Under the pieces are notes generated by a model. The model worked only from the letters and a program-made list of their open reading frames with translations. It did not search any database and was not told the origin of the DNA. This document shows, in pieces, positions 7,268 to 8,433 of a stretch of DNA of 8,433 nucleotides (positions are counted from its first letter, which is position 1; every line of letters begins with the position of its first letter). A program made the position numbers and the translations under genes. Where the stretch lies: assembly GCA_020349865.1 (NCBI GenBank), contig CP070700.1, forward strand, positions 4,383,028 through 4,391,460. The letters are read 5' to 3'. Source of the DNA: Desulfobacteraceae bacterium (GTDB lineage: Bacteria > Desulfobacterota > DSM-4660 > Desulfatiglandales > Desulfatiglandaceae).

Positions 7268-7303
7268 CTGAGTCTGACGGTGCAGCAGTACTCAGATATT
7301 TTT
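7268..7303 (+). terminator. Terminator-like hairpin on the plus strand
   Basis: CTGAGT (7268-7273) pairs with ACTCAG (7290-7295), and CTG (7274-7276) can extend the stem with CAG (7286-7288) across a one-base bulge. AT and a run of five T (7299-7303) follow. It points away from any plus-strand gene in the window, so it would end only a short upstream transcript or attenuate a long nrdJ leader. The stem is only moderately stable. Confidence 0.35.
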
Positions 7304-7429
7304 AATGTCTTTAGGCTGATTAAACAGAAAGGGACAGTTTAGCGTTTTTAAGAAATCATCATTGAATTATCGAGCACTTTCGGAATTATTTTTAAACCCC
7401 TTAACTGTTACGTCAGAAATCTGTCTGGG

Positions 7430-7445
7430 GTGTTAGATATTGGGT
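7430..7445 (+). promoter_or_regulatory. Weak upstream NrdR-box-like site
   Basis: The core TTAGATATTG (7433-7442) matches 8 of 10 positions of the NrdR core pattern CWATATATWG. It starts exactly 30 bp, about three helical turns, before the strong site at 7463. NrdR boxes usually occur in helically phased pairs, and that spacing is the main support for this weak half. Confidence 0.4.
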
Positions 7446-7454
7446 CTTTTTTCC

Positions 7455-7482
7455 TTGACATACAATATATTGTAGCTAAAAT
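7455..7482 (+). promoter_or_regulatory. Sigma70-type promoter of nrdJ
   Basis: TTGACA (7455-7460, perfect -35), a 16-bp spacer and TAAAAT (7477-7482, five of six -10 positions). Transcription should start near 7489, leaving a leader of about 160 nt before the nrdJ ATG at 7651. The spacer contains the NrdR-box-like palindrome. Confidence 0.7.
7460..7475 (+). promoter_or_regulatory. NrdR box (operator) inside the nrdJ promoter
   Basis: TACAATATATTGTA (7461-7474) is a perfect 14-bp palindrome. Its core CAATATATTG (7463-7472) matches all ten positions of the known NrdR-box core, and 13 of 16 positions of the full consensus as I recall it. It lies between the -35 and -10, where a bound repressor would block RNA polymerase. 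NrdR is the ATP/dATP-sensing repressor of ribonucleotide reductase genes, and the gene downstream is one. Confidence 0.72.
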
Positions 7483-7650
7483 TAAATTTCTGCTCAACAT
7501 GACCGATCGTGTATATTGTTTTCTAAGGTATCAAAACACAAAGCTTACGGTTGTATGGCACCGTGTACTTCGTCTCATTTCAATAAGTCGGCAATCATCA
7601 AAAGGTAAAGTAAAATAATGACCTTATAGGAATTTTGCAGGAGAGTGTCC

Positions 7651-8433
7651 ATGGGCGAAAAAGGAAAGATTTTAGTAACCGAAGAAGGGAGCTTCGACCT
7701 GACTGCCTACAAGTGGGATGATCACAGGTTTTCAGATCTTTTGGTCAGAGAAAACTCCATCGATACTGACCAAGCCATGGACATCAGCCGGTTCCTGCGA
7801 GAGGAGATCGCCAAACTGGAGGTCCACACCATTACCATGCCGGTTATCGAGAAAATTATCGAGACCAAGTTGATGGAATATGGTCTTAGCAAACCAGCGC
7901 CTATTCATCTGGATAAATCCATTTTCGTAAAAAATGGCCTGGTTCTTTCTGAAAACGCAAGAAGAGTTCTGGAAAGGAGATACCTCAAAAAGGACAATAA
8001 GGGCAGAATTACCGAAGCCCCTGAGCAGATGTTCAGAAGGGTGGCCCATCACATTGCGAGGGCGGAGAAAAACTATGGAGATGCTGACCATGTAAAAAAG
8101 ATGGAGGAGATCTTCTACGCCTTGATGACCGAGTCTAAATTTTTGCCGAACTCCCCCACCCTCATGAATGCGGGGCGCAGGCTGGGTCAATTGGCGGCTT
8201 GTTTTGTATTACCCGTGGAGGACAGTATGGAGGGGATTTTTAACGCCTTAAAGAATGCCGCTCTTATCCATAAATCCGGTGGTGGAACAGGGTTCTCCTT
8301 CTCGCGTCTAAGGCCAAAAAAAAGCAGGGTGGGGACAACAGGTGGTGTTGCCTCAGGTCCCGTTTCTTTTATGAAGATCTTCAACACAGCCACTGAACAG
8401 GTCAAACAGGGGGGTACTCGCAGAGGGGCCAAC
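7651..8433 (+). CDS. nrdJ: Class II (adenosylcobalamin-dependent) ribonucleoside-diphosphate reductase, N-terminal part
   Basis: The open frame runs 261 codons to the right edge without a stop, so the gene is 3'-truncated by the window. It converts ribonucleotides to deoxyribonucleotides, with B12 as radical source, and needs no oxygen. Residues 98-140 ([14 protein letters not shown], then [18 protein letters not shown]) are the RNR N-terminal all-alpha region. [10 protein letters not shown] (166-175), C184 in [15 protein letters not shown] (the first redox-active cysteine), [15 protein letters not shown] (208-222) and [14 protein letters not shown] (248-261) are typical of the B12-dependent family. 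The first 80 residues contain only what looks like the second half of an ATP-cone (about 44-79) and no clear full cone. The radical-site cysteines and the C-terminal cysteine tail lie beyond the window. ATG is preceded by AGGAG (7639-7643) at 7-nt spacing. Confidence 0.95.
   Translation, partial: MGEKGKILVTEEGSFDLTAYKWDDHRFSDLLVRENSIDTDQAMDISRFLREEIAKLEVHTITMPVIEKIIETKLMEYGLSKPAPIHLDKSIFVKNGLVLSENARRVLERRYLKKDNKGRITEAPEQMFRRVAHHIARAEKNYGDADHVKKMEEIFYALMTESKFLPNSPTLMNAGRRLGQLAACFVLPVEDSMEGIFNALKNAALIHKSGGGTGFSFSRLRPKKSRVGTTGGVASGPVSFMKIFNTATEQVKQGGTRRGAN

Larger units (their letters stand above)
7102..7650. other. Divergent intergenic region between the M16 peptidase and nrdJ
   Basis: No gene is called in these 549 bp. 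Reading left to right it holds the peptidase leader hairpin (7115-7149), a plus-strand extended -10 (7153-7161), the minus-strand peptidase promoter candidate (7213-7241), a plus-strand terminator-like hairpin (7268-7303), two NrdR-box-like sites with the nrdJ promoter (7430-7482), and an nrdJ leader of about 160 nt. The 62-codon reading frame at 7430-7618 starts inside the operator and promoter, has no ribosome site and resembles nothing I recognise, so I do not call it. Confidence 0.7.

Noticed and set aside
7259..7273. Minus-strand sequence resembling a B12 box (ACTCAGGAGCCTGGT)
   Set aside because: It needs a gap and lies upstream of the proposed minus-strand promoter, facing away from nrdJ. 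No other cobalamin-riboswitch segment is visible, and the nrdJ leader (7489-7650) has no B12 box.
7506..7521. Second possible NrdR-like site downstream of the nrdJ -10
   Set aside because: It has two core mismatches, including the first conserved C, and sits 46 bp from the main box, which is not a whole number of helical turns.
7547..7564. ACGGT/ACCGT hairpin in the nrdJ leader
   Set aside because: A 5-bp stem with an 8-nt loop and no U-run or ribosome-site overlap is too weak to call.
7430..7618. 62-codon plus-strand reading frame upstream of nrdJ
   Set aside because: It starts inside the NrdR-box and promoter region, ahead of the predicted transcription start, and has no ribosome site or recognisable domain.
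7732..8432. Minus-strand reading frames (7732-8190 and 8187-8432)
   Set aside because: They are antisense to nrdJ, whose plus-strand frame has clear family motifs throughout.

Overview
The window reads as a chromosomal segment of a strict or facultative anaerobe of roughly mid GC, most likely a delta-proteobacterial (Desulfobacterota-like) or similar redox specialist. This rests on an Hnd/Hyd-type NADH diaphorase set, a class II (adenosylcobalamin-dependent) ribonucleotide reductase and the general protein style. No rRNA or marker gene is present, so the taxon is inference only.

Layout. Bases 1-253 hold no gene: they carry a repeat copy (44-155) and a short spacer. Five genes follow, all on the minus strand. 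In transcription order they are a PreP-like M16C metallopeptidase (7101-4183), a stand-alone cyclic-nucleotide-binding-fold protein (4130-3663), a NuoE/HndA-like 2Fe-2S subunit (3638-3105), a NuoF/HndC-like FMN/NADH subunit (3121-1187, GTG start, 17-bp overlap with nuoE) and a HoxU/NuoG-N-terminal-like iron-sulfur subunit (904-254). Short gaps and one overlap suggest a single operon, possibly starting from a TTGACA-N17-TATTCT promoter at 7241-7213. Bases 7102-7650 are a divergent regulatory region. On the plus strand, nrdJ starts at 7651 and runs off the right edge.

The nuoE/nuoF/HoxU-like trio forms a soluble diaphorase module. It would take electrons between NAD(H) at FMN in NuoF and a chain of Fe-S clusters. 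No catalytic partner (hydrogenase, formate dehydrogenase, Hdr-type subunit) lies in the window; it may lie to the left of base 1 or elsewhere.

Most notable non-coding structures: (i) a 194-bp MITE-like element (926-1119) with perfect 22-bp terminal inverted repeats, a perfect 6-bp target duplication (TATTTG) and a second internal inverted repeat, inserted between nuoF and the HoxU-like gene 21 bp from the latter's start codon; (ii) a 95%-identical copy of its right half at 44-155, so the HoxU-like gene is bracketed by direct repeats; (iii) a strong nrdJ promoter whose -35/-10 spacer contains a perfect palindrome matching the NrdR-box core, with a weaker second box 30 bp upstream; (iv) a possible small plus-strand transcript (about 7168-7303) in the divergent region.
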